Assembly: GCA_963763485.1 (NCBI GenBank)
Contig: CAVXOW010000008.1
Coordinates: 434,001-498,000 of the forward strand
Reading direction: 5' to 3'
DNA from: CAWCKS01 sp963763485
GTDB taxonomy: Bacteria; Pseudomonadota; Alphaproteobacteria; Rhizobiales; Xanthobacteraceae
DNA: 64,000 nucleotides
The notes under the pieces were generated by a model, which did no database searches, had not been told where the DNA came from, and saw only the letters and a list, made by a program, of their open reading frames with translations. Position numbers and translations under genes: made by a program. Numbering within the stretch: position 1 is the first letter of the stretch; every line of letters begins with the position of its first letter. This document shows positions 35,140 through 44,961 of this stretch, in pieces.

Positions 35140-35951
35140 TGGCCGCAGCGTCCGAGCTGACGCCGGGCTCGCAGGCCGAGCTCAACAAGCATAGCCGCGT
35201 CGCGATCGACGCGCGCGGCGTTGCGACTTTCACCATCTGCAACGCCGGACCGCTGATCATCTTCGGCACGGCGGTCATCCAGGCGGTGCGCGAGGGCCTC
35301 GAAGCGCTGGCGAAGAACTCCGCAATTCGTGTGCTTGTCATTCGCGGCGACAGCGAACGGGCCTTTGTCGGCGGCGCCGATATCAAGGAGATGGTCAACC
35401 TCGAGCAGAAGTCGGCCGAAGCCTTCATCACGCGGCTGCGCGACGCCTGCGAGGCCGTGCGCACGTTTCCGGCGCCTGTGATCGCGCGGATTCCGGGCTG
35501 GGTGCTCGGCGGCGGGCTTGAATTCGCGGCGTGTTGCGACTTCCGCGTTGCCTCGGATACCTCGCACTACGGCATGCCGGAGGTGCGGGTCGGCATCCCC
35601 TCGGTGATTCATGCGGCGCTGTTGCCGCGGTTGATCGGCTCGAGCCGGACGCGCTGGCTGTTGATGACCGCCGAGAATATTGACGCGAAGACGGCGCTCG
35701 ACTGGGGCCTGGTCGATGTTGTCGCCTCGCCGGCGCAACTCGACGCCGAGGTCGAGAAGCTGGCGCAGGCCTTGCTGGCATGCGGCCAGCAGGCGCTGAT
35801 CGCGCAAAAGAAGCTGATGCACCAGTGGGAGGAGTTGCCGCTGAAGGACTCCATCGATGCGACTATCAAAGTGTTCGGTGAATCTTTCCTCACCGGCGAG
35901 CCGCAGCATGCGATGCGCGACTTCGTGAACCGGCCGCGGCAGAAGAACTAG
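35139..35951 (+). CDS. Enoyl-CoA hydratase/isomerase
   Basis: A 270-residue crotonase. The oxyanion segment AFVGGADIKEM, the first Glu in VLGGGLEFAACCDF and the second Glu in MPEVRVGIPSVIH are present, so hydratase activity is plausible. The loop after the second Glu (SVIHAALLP) differs from the usual GAGGTQRLP. It starts with an ATG sharing TGATG with the OYE stop, so translation is coupled, and a thiolase follows. The trio could oxidise or shorten an acyl-CoA. Confidence 0.88.
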   Translation: MAAASELTPGSQAELNKHSRVAIDARGVATFTICNAGPLIIFGTAVIQAVREGLEALAKNSAIRVLVIRGDSERAFVGGADIKEMVNLEQKSAEAFITRLRDACEAVRTFPAPVIARIPGWVLGGGLEFAACCDFRVASDTSHYGMPEVRVGIPSVIHAALLPRLIGSSRTRWLLMTAENIDAKTALDWGLVDVVASPAQLDAEVEKLAQALLACGQQALIAQKKLMHQWEELPLKDSIDATIKVFGESFLTGEPQHAMRDFVNRPRQKN

Positions 35952-35966
35952 CGGCTCGGAGAGCCG
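35952..35966 (+). terminator. Small hairpin between hydratase and thiolase
   Basis: CGGCTC and GAGCCG pair around GGA right after the hydratase stop (35949-35951). Too short to be a confident terminator; the thiolase starts 30 bases later. Confidence 0.3.
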
Positions 35967-35995
35967 AGCGACGAAAGCAACAACAAGAACGAGAC

Positions 35996-37505
35996 ATGAT
36001 AAAAAATCCCGAAGACCGTATTCCCGTCATCGTTGGCGTCGGCGAAATCACCGACAAGCCAGCCAATCCCGAGCAAGGCCTCGAACCGCTGGCGCTGATG
36101 CAGGAAGCGCTGAAGCGTGCCGAGGACGATGCCGGTGCAAAACTGCTCGGCGCGATCGAACTCGATCGATCTCGTCAATCTCGTCAGCTGGCGCTACGAG
36201 GATCCCGCGAAACAACTTTGCGAGCGGCTCGGCATCAAGCCTGCGCGAGCCGTATACGGGCCGGTCGGCGGCGAAGCGCCGATCCGCTACCTGCACGAAG
36301 CGGCATTGCGCATCCAGCGCGGCGAAAGTGTGGTCGCCGCGATCTGCGGCGCCGAAGCGCAGTACACCGTCAACAAGGCCGAGAAGACCAAGGTGAAATT
36401 ACCGTGGACGCCATATGCCGAGCACGGCGTCACCTCGGTGCGCAACGTCAGCTACCAGCACCCGATGGCGCGGGCGCTCGGCGTCGCGCAGCCGATCACA
36501 GTCTATCCGTTCTATGATGCAGCGACCGCAACGCATTGGGGTCAGACGCCACGCGAAGCCTTGCGTGAATCGAGCGAGTTATGGTCGACGTTCTCAAGCG
36601 TCGCAGCAAAGAATCCATATTCGTGGATCAAGCGCGCGGTCGATGCCGACGCCATCATGACGCCGACGGCGGATAACCGGCTGATTGCCTGGCCCTACAA
36701 CAAGCTGATGGTCGCCAACCCGCAGGTGAACCAGGGTGCGGCGCTCATCATCACGAGCCTCGCCCATGCGAAACGATCAGGCATCCCGGCCGACGCTTGC
36801 GTCCATTTCATCGGCGGCGCCTCGGCCGAGGAACCGCGCGACTACCTGCAGCGCGACCAGTTCGTCGAAAGCTACGCACAGAATGCCGTGCTGCGCACGG
36901 TGATGGACATCGTCGATGGCGATGGCACGAAATTCAACGCGATCGAGCTTTACAGCTGTTTTCCTTGCGTGCCGAAGATGGCGCGGCGCACGCTCGGCTT
37001 CGGCGCCGATGTGCAGCCGACCGTCACCGGCGGGCTGACCTTCTTCGGCGCGCCGCTCAACAGCTACATGACGCATGCGGCGTGTGCGATGGTGCGGCGC
37101 GTGCGTGGCGGGGTGCAACATGGCCTGCTCTATGGGCAGGGCGGATTCGTCACCAAGCACCATGCGCTGGTGCTGTCGCCCGAACAGGCGGCCAAATCTT
37201 TAAGCGAAAGCGTCAGCGTGCAGACGATTGCCGATCGCGATCGCAAGCCCGCGCCGACATACGACGACCATCCGTCAGGCAAGGGCACGGTCGAAAGCTT
37301 CACTGTGATCTACGATCGCGATGGCAGCGCACGGCACGGCGTTGTCATCCTGCGCACAGAAGCGAACGACCGCACGCTGGCGCGGGTGCCGGCCGATGAC
37401 ACAACGACAATAGCTCGGCTGCTTGATCTCGATCGCACGCCAATCGGCATCTCCGGCACGATCCGCAAGGCGGCGGACGACATTCCGGAGTGGCAGGCGG
37501 CGTGA
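35996..37505 (+). CDS. SCP2-type acetyl-CoA acetyltransferase/thiolase (frameshifted)
   Basis: A ~500-residue thiolase-fold enzyme of the sterol-carrier-protein type. Features include the N-terminal PVIVGVGEITDKPANPEQG, QYTVNKAEKTKVKLPWTPYA, YSCFPCVPKMARRTLG, GGLTFFGAPLNSYMTHAAC and the C-terminal VESFTVIYDRDGSARHGVVI. The frame changes near 36160-36170. The span of 1510 bases fits one inserted base. It may close a short beta-oxidation route with the hydratase, or act on branched or sterol-like acyl-CoA. Broken only by a probable sequence error. Confidence 0.85.
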
Positions 37506-37635
37506 CGGCGAGTTCGCCGCGCCGAGAATACCTAAGCCAAACTCCAGTAGAAACCCCGAGTGGCCGGCGACTGCGCGGGGTTCATAATTTTCGTCGTGGC
37601 CGGTTCGGGGGGCCCGCCATTGATGGAGGCCCAGC

Positions 37636-38187
37636 ATGACCCTCGCGATGACGTCCGGAGTTGCGCCGTTACGCGCAAAGTGGGGCTGGATCCTTGCTCT
37701 CGGCATCGTCTATCTGATCACTGGTATCGTCGCGCTTGGCAGCGTCGTGATGGCGACAGCTGCAAGCGTGTTCGTCGTCGGCATCATGATGGTGATCAGC
37801 GGCGTGGCCGAGGTCATCAACGCGTTCCAGATCAAGACGTGGGGCAGGTTCCTGCTCTGGATTCTGCTCGGCGCGCTCTACATCGTCGCCGGCTTCGTCA
37901 CGTTTCAGAACCCGCTGCTTGCCGCCGTATTTCTCACGCTCATCCTTGGGGGCGCGCTGGTCGCCTCCGGAATCATGCGGATCATTCTCGCCTTCAGCAT
38001 GAAGGAGGGGTCGGCCTGGCTCTGGGTGGTGTTTTCCGGCGTCGTGACGTTGCTGCTCGGCGGCGTGATCCTGTCGCACTGGCCGGTGTCCGGCCTCTAT
38101 GTCCTTGGGGTCTTCCTCGGCATAGATCTCGTGATCGCCGGCGTGAGCTGGATCGCTATCAGCCTGGGATTGAAGGCCGCCACATAG
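37636..38187 (+). CDS. HdeD-family membrane protein
   Basis: A 183-residue protein with six predicted membrane helices, for example WILALGIVYLITGIVALG and LLWILLGALYIVAGFV. This is the HdeD/DUF308 pattern of repeated Gly-rich helices. Family members are linked to acid or stress tolerance in enteric bacteria, but the role here is unproven. A Shine-Dalgarno GGAGG is at 37625-37629. A LapA-like gene follows after 18 bases, so a two-gene operon is likely. Confidence 0.85.
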   Translation: MTLAMTSGVAPLRAKWGWILALGIVYLITGIVALGSVVMATAASVFVVGIMMVISGVAEVINAFQIKTWGRFLLWILLGALYIVAGFVTFQNPLLAAVFLTLILGGALVASGIMRIILAFSMKEGSAWLWVVFSGVVTLLLGGVILSHWPVSGLYVLGVFLGIDLVIAGVSWIAISLGLKAAT

Positions 38188-38205
38188 CAGTTCAGGAGAC
38201 GAACA

Positions 38206-38436
38206 ATGCGATGGTTCTATCTCGCCGTGGTCGTGTTGTTTGCTGTCGCGGTGATCCTGTTTGCCGCGCAGAACCGTGACATGACGACCGTTGCCTTCCT
38301 TCGGATGGATGTTCAAGTGCCCCTGGCAGTTGTGATGGTCGTCGTCTACCTGCTCGGCGCCCTCACTGGCGGCAGCCTGCTTGCGCTGCTGCGCAAATCC
38401 ATCCGCGCCGCACGGCACCGCGAGATCTCTCTGTAA
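38206..38436 (+). CDS. LapA-like (DUF1049) small membrane protein
   Basis: A 76-residue protein with two membrane helices (LAVVVLFAVAVILFAAQN and VVMVVVYLLGALTGGSLLALL) and a basic C-terminal tail, typical of the lipopolysaccharide-assembly-protein A domain. It follows the HdeD-like gene closely, with AGGAG before its ATG. Its C-terminal codons and stop lie inside a perfect 19-bp tandem duplication. Confidence 0.8.
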   Translation: MRWFYLAVVVLFAVAVILFAAQNRDMTTVAFLRMDVQVPLAVVMVVVYLLGALTGGSLLALLRKSIRAARHREISL

Positions 38437-38458
38437 GTCCGAGATCTCTCTGTAAGTC
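38421..38458. repeat. Perfect 19-bp tandem duplication
   Basis: CGAGATCTCTCTGTAAGTC occurs twice in succession (38421-38439 and 38440-38458). The first copy contains the stop codon of the LapA-like gene. It is a recent slippage or an assembly artefact. Confidence 0.9.
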
Positions 38459-38603
38459 ATTGAGTCCGGATCGATATGGCGCGATGCGGTGCCGCGCTCG
38501 CAATCGATCCGCTGGCATGACTGTTCTCCATAAGCGTCGATTGCGTAGGCTGGGGCATTGCCTAAGATAGCCGGCAACCAAAACAACGCCTGAGGACACG
38601 CCT

Positions 38604-39380
38604 ATGGCCGATGCTGTGCTGACCAAAAAAATCGCCGATCACGTCACACTCGTGACGATCAACCGGCCGGATGCGCGTAACGCCGTCAACGGCGACGTCG
38701 CCCAAGGCATGGAGAAGGCGATCAACGACACCGAGGCCGATCCGAATTGCTGGGTGGTGATCCTGACCGGCGCGGGCGACATCGCGTTCTCGGCGGGCGC
38801 CGATCTCAAGGCGGTGTCGCAGGGTGGCGGCAGCGCGCTCGGCACGGCAAAAGGCGGTTTCGCCGGCCTCGTGCACCGCGAGCGCACAAAGCCGTGGATC
38901 GCCGCGGTGAACGGCTTTGCACTTGCCGGCGGCTGCGAGATTGCGCTGTCCTGTGACCTGATCGTTGCGATCGATGAAGCGGCGTTCGGTTTGCCGGAGG
39001 TGAAACGCGGCCTCGTTGCAGGCGCTGGTGGCCTCTACCGGCTGCCGCGCGCGCTGCCGAAAGCGCTGGCGCTGGAACTGATCATGACCGGCGACCGGCT
39101 CGATGCCAAGCGCGCCCTGCACTACGGCCTGATCAACCGCATGGTGCCGCGCGCGCAACTGATGGACGAGGCGCTAAAGCTTGCCGCGGCCATTTGTGAG
39201 AACGCCCCCATTTCCGTCCGCGAGAGCCTCAAGGTCGCCAAACAGTCGCTCGACCACACCGACGCCGAGCTGCGTGAGATTTCGGCCGTTGCGAGCCGCA
39301 CGGTTGCCGCGACTGAAGACTACAAGGAAGGCCCGCGCGCCTTCATCGAGAAGCGTCCGCCACGCTGGCAGGGAAAGTAA
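38604..39380 (+). CDS. Enoyl-CoA hydratase/isomerase
   Basis: A 258-residue crotonase. The CoA-binding motif AFSAGADLKAV, first Glu in LAGGCEIALSCDL and second Glu in LPEVKRGLVAGAGGLYRLP are intact, so hydration of trans-2-enoyl-CoA is likely. A 9-bp inverted repeat (CGGATCGAT at 38467 and ATCGATCCG at 38503) lies in its upstream region. No CoA-pathway neighbour is directly coupled to it. Confidence 0.88.
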   Translation: MADAVLTKKIADHVTLVTINRPDARNAVNGDVAQGMEKAINDTEADPNCWVVILTGAGDIAFSAGADLKAVSQGGGSALGTAKGGFAGLVHRERTKPWIAAVNGFALAGGCEIALSCDLIVAIDEAAFGLPEVKRGLVAGAGGLYRLPRALPKALALELIMTGDRLDAKRALHYGLINRMVPRAQLMDEALKLAAAICENAPISVRESLKVAKQSLDHTDAELREISAVASRTVAATEDYKEGPRAFIEKRPPRWQGK

Positions 39381-39384
39381 GGCG

Positions 39385-39409
39385 GCCCGCGCGCCTCGGC
39401 AGCGCGGGC
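39385..39409 (+). terminator. GC hairpin after the enoyl-CoA hydratase gene
   Basis: GCCCGCGC pairs perfectly with GCGCGGGC around a 9-base loop, five bases past the stop. No T tract. Confidence 0.4.
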
Positions 39410-39526
39410 GCACCTGCCCCGCGCTCATCCCGGTTGACTTGGCAGGCCAAGCTTTTAGCCTGATGCCAATCATATATTCCGGTGACCGCCGCGCCGGGTG
39501 ATCTTGCCGGACTTCAGGAGACGCCG

Positions 39527-40456
39527 ATGATCGACAATCTCGACCAGCAGCTTGGATTCGCGCCGGACTACAACTCGCCCGTCCCCTACATGAAGCGGAC
39601 GCGCGATTATTACATCGCGATCGGCTACACCACGCCGTACCGCTGGGCGCACCATCTCGCCGCGCCGTTCCAGCCGCTGAAGAAGCCGCTCAAGGACTCG
39701 CGTGTCACTATCGTGACGACGGCGGCGCCCTACGATCCGGCCAAGGGCGACCAGGGTCCGGGCGCCGCGTACAATGGCGGCGCCAAATTCTACCAGGTCT
39801 ATGACGGCGACACGACCAAACAGCACGACCTGCGCATTTCGCACATCGGCTACGATCGCAAGCACACCACGGCGACCGACTCCGGCACCTGGTTCCCGCT
39901 GCCGGCGCTGATCAAGGCACAGCAATCCGGCCGGATCGGCGAAGTCGCGCCGCGGTTTTTCGGCGCGCCGACCAACCGCAGCCACAGAGTCACGATCGAG
40001 ACCGACGCGCCGGAAATTCTCGCGCGGGCTAAGGCGGACAAGGTCGACGTCGCGGTGATCGTTCCGAATTGCCCGGTCTGTCACCAGACCTCGGCGCTGG
40101 TGGCGCGACATCTGGAAGCCAACGGTATCCCGACCGTCGTCATGGGCTGCGCCAAGGACATCATCGAGCACGCCGCAGTGCCGCGTTTCCTGTTCTCGGA
40201 CTTCCCGCTCGGCAATTCCGCCGGCAAGCCGCACGATCCGGAGTCACAGGCGCTGACGCTGGAGCTCGCGCTGCGCGTGCTGGAGTCCGCGATCGGGCCG
40301 CAGACCACGATGCAGTCGCCGCTGCGCTGGAACACGGACGGCAAATGGAAGCTCGACTACAACAATATCGAGCAGATGGATCCGGAAGAGCTGGCGCGCC
40401 GGCGCCGCGAGTTCGACCAGCAAAAGGAAATCGCCCGCGGGCTTCGGGTGGCGTGA
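39527..40456 (+). CDS. Cysteine-containing GrdB/PrdB-like reductase-family protein
   Basis: A 309-residue protein resembling the B-subunit family of glycine/sarcosine/betaine and D-proline reductases, in which Clostridia carry selenocysteine. Here the redox motif is VPNCPVCHQ with Cys182 and Cys185 and no TGA-coded selenocysteine. Conserved sequence is seen in VTIVTTAAPYDPAKGD, VARHLEANGIPTVVMGCAKD, and FLFSDFPLGNSAGKPHD. No Grd/Prd partners occur nearby and the host context looks aerobic, so a Stickland-type reductase is unlikely. A redox enzyme or dehalogenase/lyase-like function is possible. The ATG at 39527 follows CAGGAG. Confidence 0.72.
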   Translation: MIDNLDQQLGFAPDYNSPVPYMKRTRDYYIAIGYTTPYRWAHHLAAPFQPLKKPLKDSRVTIVTTAAPYDPAKGDQGPGAAYNGGAKFYQVYDGDTTKQHDLRISHIGYDRKHTTATDSGTWFPLPALIKAQQSGRIGEVAPRFFGAPTNRSHRVTIETDAPEILARAKADKVDVAVIVPNCPVCHQTSALVARHLEANGIPTVVMGCAKDIIEHAAVPRFLFSDFPLGNSAGKPHDPESQALTLELALRVLESAIGPQTTMQSPLRWNTDGKWKLDYNNIEQMDPEELARRRREFDQQKEIARGLRVA

Positions 40457-40462
40457 TGATTT

Positions 40463-40608
40463 CTCCCTCGCCCCGCTTCAGCGGGGAGAGGGCCGGGGTG
40501 AGGGGCCGCTATCCGCAAATGCTGAGATGCAGGTCAAGCGCTGTGCCTCGCCCCTCACCCGGACCGCTTCGCGGTCCGACCTCTCCCCGCATTGCGGGGA
40601 GAGGTAAA
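40463..40608. repeat. Dispersed intergenic repeat, family G
   Basis: CTCCCTCGCCCCGCTTCAGC, continuing GGGGAGAGGGCCGGGGTGAG, is mirrored by CCTCGCCCCTCACCCGGACC and a closing CTCCCCGCATTGCGGGGAGA. A small hairpin GACCGCTTCGCGGTC is inside. It lies between the GrdB-like gene and the CoA transferase gene. Only one copy was seen. Confidence 0.7.
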
Positions 40609-40651
40609 AGAGGACGCCCCACCGTGAAACAGGTTTGCAAGGAGCCTCACT

Positions 40652-41846
40652 TTGACCCGACCGTTTGAGGGCACAAAAATCCTCGATTTTACCCAGGTGC
40701 TCGCCGGGCCCTATGCGAGCTATCAGCTCGCGCTGCTCGGCGCCGATGTCATCAAGGTCGAGCGCCGCGAGGGCGAGGATATGCGGCAGACGCCGCTGTC
40801 GAAGGAGTGGGGCGACCGCGGGCTTGCGCCGGGCTGGCAGGCGATCAACGGCAACAAGCGCAGTCTCACCCTCGACCTGCGGCGCAAGGAGGCGATCGAG
40901 ATCGTCAAGCGCCTCGCCGCGAAGGTCGACGTGGTCATGGAGAATTTCCGTCCGGGCGTGATGGACAAGCTCGGCATCGGTTACGCGGCGTTGTCGGAGA
41001 TCAATCCGCGGCTGATCTATTGCGCCATTTCCGGCTTCGGCCAGACCGGACCGGAACGCAACCAGGCCGGCTATGACGGCAAGATCCAGGCGCTGTCAGG
41101 CATCATGTCGATCACCGGCCACGAGGCGACGGGGCCGACGCGCGCCGGCTTTGCGGTGTGCGACGTGCTGTCTGGCGCCACGGCCGCGTTCGGCATTTCC
41201 AGCGCGCTGTTCCAGCGTACGCATACCGGCAAGGGGCAACTGGTCGACGTCTCCATGTTGGAAGCGACGTTGGCGTTCCTGTCCGGACCGATCGCTGACT
41301 TCACTGTTGCGGGTCACAAGCAGGCCCTGTCCGGCAACCAGGCGGTGAGCCGGCGGCCGACGGCCAACCTGTTCAAGGCCGGCAGCGGCCACCTGTTGCT
41401 CGCGGTCAACAACGAGAAGCAATACCAGGCACTGCTCAAGGCGCTTGGGCTCGAGCACCTGCAGAACGATCCACGCTTCGTCGACTGGTACGCCCGCAAG
41501 GACAACGAACCTGCGCTGCGCGCAGCGATCGAGGAAAAGCTCGCGACCAAAGACCCGAAGGAGTGGGAAAAAATTCTCGACGCCGCCGGCGCGCCCTGCG
41601 CCAGCATCTGGCGGATCGAGGAGGTCATCGACCATCCGCAGATCAAGGCGCGCGGCGCGATCCAGACCGTGCAGACGCCATTTGGCGAACTCCGCTTTGC
41701 CGGCAACGGATTTCCGCCTTGCGCACGGCGGCGGCAAGCTCGACCGGATGGCGCCGAAGCTCGGCTCGGACGTCGACGCCGTGCTAGCCGAGGCGGGCTA
41801 TAGCACTTCAGAAATCACGAGCTTGCGGGCTGCGGAGGTCGTCTGA
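40652..41846 (+). CDS. Family III CoA transferase (CaiB/BaiF type, frameshifted)
   Basis: A ~397-residue family III CoA transferase. It opens FEGTKILDFTQVLAGPYASYQLALLGADVIKVERREGED (short segments recognisable), carries the probable catalytic Asp in AGFAVCDVLSGATAAFG, and has the linker-type TGKGQLVDVSMLEATLAF. The frame shifts at about 41705-41720 and the last residues (KLGSDVDAVLAEAGYS) follow in another frame. The span supports one inserted base. The start is a TTG at 40652 with AAGGAG upstream. It probably activates a carboxylic acid by CoA transfer. The aminotransferase lies on the same strand downstream after about 95 AT-richer bases. Confidence 0.83.
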
Positions 41847-41941
41847 TCCCTATATATCTGCCAGGCTAGTACCGTCGAACGCATTGACGGCAGACGGGCG
41901 AATATCAAAGACTATATACCAACACTATAAGGGATCGACCC

Positions 41942-43323
41942 ATGAACCAGCCCATCGATCTGCGCCAGCTCGACATCGATCACCTCGTCCATCCCTACAC
42001 CAACCTCAAGACCATCCGCGATACCGGGCCGTTCATCATCGACCGCGGCGAAGGCGTTTACGTCTTCGATAACAACGGCAAGCGCTATATCGAGGGCATG
42101 GCGGGGCTGTGGTCGACGTCGCTCGGCTTCTCCGAGCAGCGGTTGATCGACGCGGCGACGCGGCAACTGTCCCGCCTGCCCTACTCGCAGACGTTTGGCG
42201 GCCGGTCGCATGAGCCCGGCGTGCTGCTTGCAGATCGGCTCACGAAGATCGCACCCAAGGGCTTGAACCACGTGCTGTTCGCGAATTCCGGATCGGAAGC
42301 GAACGACGCCGCGGTCAAGATCGTGTGGTACTACAACAACCTGCTCGGCCGCCGAAGAAGAAGAAAATCATCGGCCGCCTGCACGGCTATCATGGCGTCA
42401 CCGTCGCGTCCGGCAGCCTGACCGGCCTGCCCGCCGTACACGCCGATTTCGATCTGCCGATATCAAACATCATCCACACCAACTCGCCGAGTTACTATCA
42501 CTACGCCGAGGGTAACGAGACGCCGGAAGAATTTTGCGCCCGCATTGCGAAAAGCCTCGAAGAGCTGATCGCGAAGGAAGGCGCCGACACCATTGCCGCC
42601 TTCATCGCCGAGCCGGTGATGGGCGCCGGCGGCGTCATCGTGCCGCCGCCTGGTTATTTTGATCGCATCCAGCCGATCCTGAAGAAGCACGATATTCTCT
42701 TCATCGTCGACGAGGTCATCACCGGCTTCGGCCGCACCGGCGAGATGTTCGGTTCCTTCACCTACAACCTGAAGCCGGACATGCTGACCTGCGCCAAAGC
42801 GCTGTCGTCGTCGTACCTGCCGATCTCCGGCCTGTTGCTGACCGACCAGATCAACGACGTGCTGGCCGAAGGCAGCGTCAAGCACGGCGCATTCGCGCAC
42901 GGTGTCACCTACTCGGCCCATCCGGTGTGCGCGGCGGTCGCGCTGGAGACGCTCGCGATCTACGAGGAGCGCAAGATCGTCGACCACGTGAAGAAGGTCT
43001 CGCCGCGCCTGCAGGAGGGCTTGCGCGCGCTGCAAAACCATCCGCTGGTCGGCGAAGCGCGCGGCATCGGCCTGGTCGGTGCGGTCGAATTGACGCAGAA
43101 CAAGTCGACCAAGCAGGCGTTCGATCCGAAGAACGGCGTTGGCGCCTTCGTGCAGAATCGCGCACTCGAATACGGCGTCATCGTGCGCAACATGCGCGAT
43201 GCAGTTGCAGTCTGCCCGCCGCTGATCATCGACGAGGCCCAGATCGACGAGCTGGTCGAGGGGCTGCGCCGGGCGCTCGACGATGGCCTCGTCCACGCTC
43301 GCAAGCAGGGCTGGGTGGGGTAA
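41942..43323 (+). CDS. Class III pyridoxal-phosphate aminotransferase (frameshifted)
   Basis: A ~460-residue omega-amino-acid/putrescine-type aminotransferase. The N-terminal half (WSTSLGFSEQRLIDAATRQL, FANSGSEANDAAVKIV) and the C-terminal half (ADTIAAFIAEPVMGAGGVI, DEVITGFGRTGEMFGS, LTCAKALSSSYLPISG with the PLP Lys) are in different frames, joined near 42345-42360 in a C/G-rich run. Here a deletion fits best. The expected start is the ATG at 41942. Substrate may be a diamine, beta-alanine or taurine-like amino donor. The AT-rich stretch before it may be its promoter. Confidence 0.85.
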
Positions 43324-43350
43324 CTCGGCGAGCGCATCGGCTCCTGCCAT

Positions 43351-43503
43351 CCTCCCCCGCTCGCGGGGGAGGGGACCATGCGAAGCATGGTGGCGGGGGC
43401 ATTCTGAGTCTCGAACGGACCGGTAGCTCACGCCTCGCGCACCCCCTCCACCGCCCTTCGGGCGGTCCCCCTCCCCCGCTCCGCTTCGCTGCGCAGGGGA
43501 GGA
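43351..43503. repeat. Dispersed intergenic repeat, family H
   Basis: CCTCCCCCGCTCGCGGGGGA, continuing GGGGACCATGCGAAGCATGG, forms two hairpins, and a closing CCCTCCCCCGCTCCGCTTCG, with CGCAGGGGAGG, forms the other end. GCCCTTCGGGC lies inside. It is the bulk of the 354-base gap before the LLM gene. Confidence 0.75.
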
Positions 43504-43608
43504 TGAACACGGCGAACGGCCGCGCGCACCCGCCGCAGGGGTCGGTTGCAGGAATAAGGCCTGTTCAGGATCGTAAGCTTGGTTATCATCGTTGCCAAAG
43601 CAAGCATC

Positions 43609-43640
43609 GGCGCGTGTCCTTTTCCGAACGGACATGCGCC
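43609..43640. repeat. Small inverted repeat, family F-like
   Basis: GGCGCGTGTCC and GGACATGCGCC are complementary with one mismatch around a 10-base spacer. The ends match the termini of the family F element at 53181-53251 (GCGCATGTCC / GGACATGCGC). Confidence 0.6.
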
Positions 43641-43677
43641 ATCGAATAATCCAAGCTGACGCACGGAGAAACGCGCC

Positions 43678-44950
43678 ATGAAGTTCACCTGGTTCAACCT
43701 GATGCCGTGGCCCTATCTGCCGGACGATTTCCGGGAGAAGAACCGTTCGGTGTGGGTCGACATCGACCAGGCGCTGTTCGATCCCGGTGAAGAGCCACGA
43801 GGTCTACAACACCTACATGGACCTGCTCGAATATGCCGACACGCTCGGCTTCGACGGCATCGGCGTCAACGAGCATCACCAGAACGGCTACGGCATCATG
43901 CCGTCGCCGAACATCATCGCGGCCGGCCTCGCGCGGCGGACCAAGGATGCGGCGCTCGTCGTGCTGGGCAACTCGATCGCGCTCTACAATCCGCCGATCC
44001 GCGTGGCCGAAGAGTTCGCGATGCTCGACTGCATCTCCGGCGGCCGCCTGGTGGCCGGTTTCCCGGTCGGCACCTCGATGGACACCAATTACTGCTACGG
44101 CCAGATCCCGGCGCTGACGCGCGAGAAATACCAGGAGGCGCACGACCTGATCATCAAGGCCTGGACCGAGCGCAAGCCGTTCGCGTTCAACGGCCGCTAC
44201 AACAAGCTGCGCCACGTCAACATCTGGCCGCGCCCGATCCAGCAGCCGCACCCGCCGATCCACATCCCCGGCGGCGGCTCGGTCGAGACCTACGACTTCT
44301 GCATCGACAACACCTATTCATACTCGTACCTGTCGTTCTCCGGCTACATCCGCGCGCAGGCGCTGATGAAGGGCTATTGGGATCGCGTCGCGGAACGCAA
44401 CACGCCCGACACCTCGCCCTATCGCGCCGGCTTCGCGCAGACGATCTGCGTCGCGGAAACCGACGAAGAGGCCGAGCGGCTCTACTCGCAGCACGTCAAC
44501 TATTTCTACAATCGCTGCCTGCACGTCTATCCGGGCTTCGCCGACGCGCCCGGCTACCGCACCATCAAGACCATCCAGACCGGCGCGCTTTCGCAATATG
44601 CGCCGCCGCGCGCCGGCTATGCCAAGCTGACCTGGAAAGACCTGACCGAAGGCGGCCACGTCATCGCCGGCTCGCCGGAGACCGTGCGCCAGCGCATGGA
44701 GGACCTGATCAAGTCGCTGCACGTCGGCAACATCTTCTGCCTGATGCATGTCGGCGACATGCCGAAGGAGAAGTGCATGTACTCGACCAAACTGTTCGCC
44801 GAGAAGGTGATGCCGAAGCTGCGCAACATGTTCCCGGATTTCGCTGACGACAATCGCTTCTGGTGCAAGCCGATGGCGAAGCAGGTCAGCGCGGGACGGC
44901 TGCCGTCCGATCGCGACGCGGCGGCCGCCGTGTCACGCGTGCTGGCGTAA
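43678..44950 (+). CDS. LLM-class flavin-dependent oxidoreductase (frameshifted)
   Basis: A ~423-residue bacterial-luciferase-type monooxygenase. The N-terminus MKFTWFNLMPWPYLPDDF is in one frame; from SHEVYNTYMDLLEYADTLGF and EHHQNGYGIMPSPNIIAAG onward it is in another. The extra C in a CCC run at about 43790 explains the shift, and 1273 bases fits one insertion. Later parts include IPGGGSVETYDFCIDN and GSPETVRQRMEDLI. It would use reduced flavin and oxygen to oxidise a small organic molecule. The hydrolase gene follows with AAGGAGG across its stop, so the two are coupled. Confidence 0.83.
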
Positions 44951-44961
44951 GGAGGGTCGTC

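Noticed and set aside
39527..40456. Selenoprotein with in-frame TGA
   Set aside because: The motif positions are normal Cys codons (TGC, TGT) and no selenocysteine insertion element is needed.
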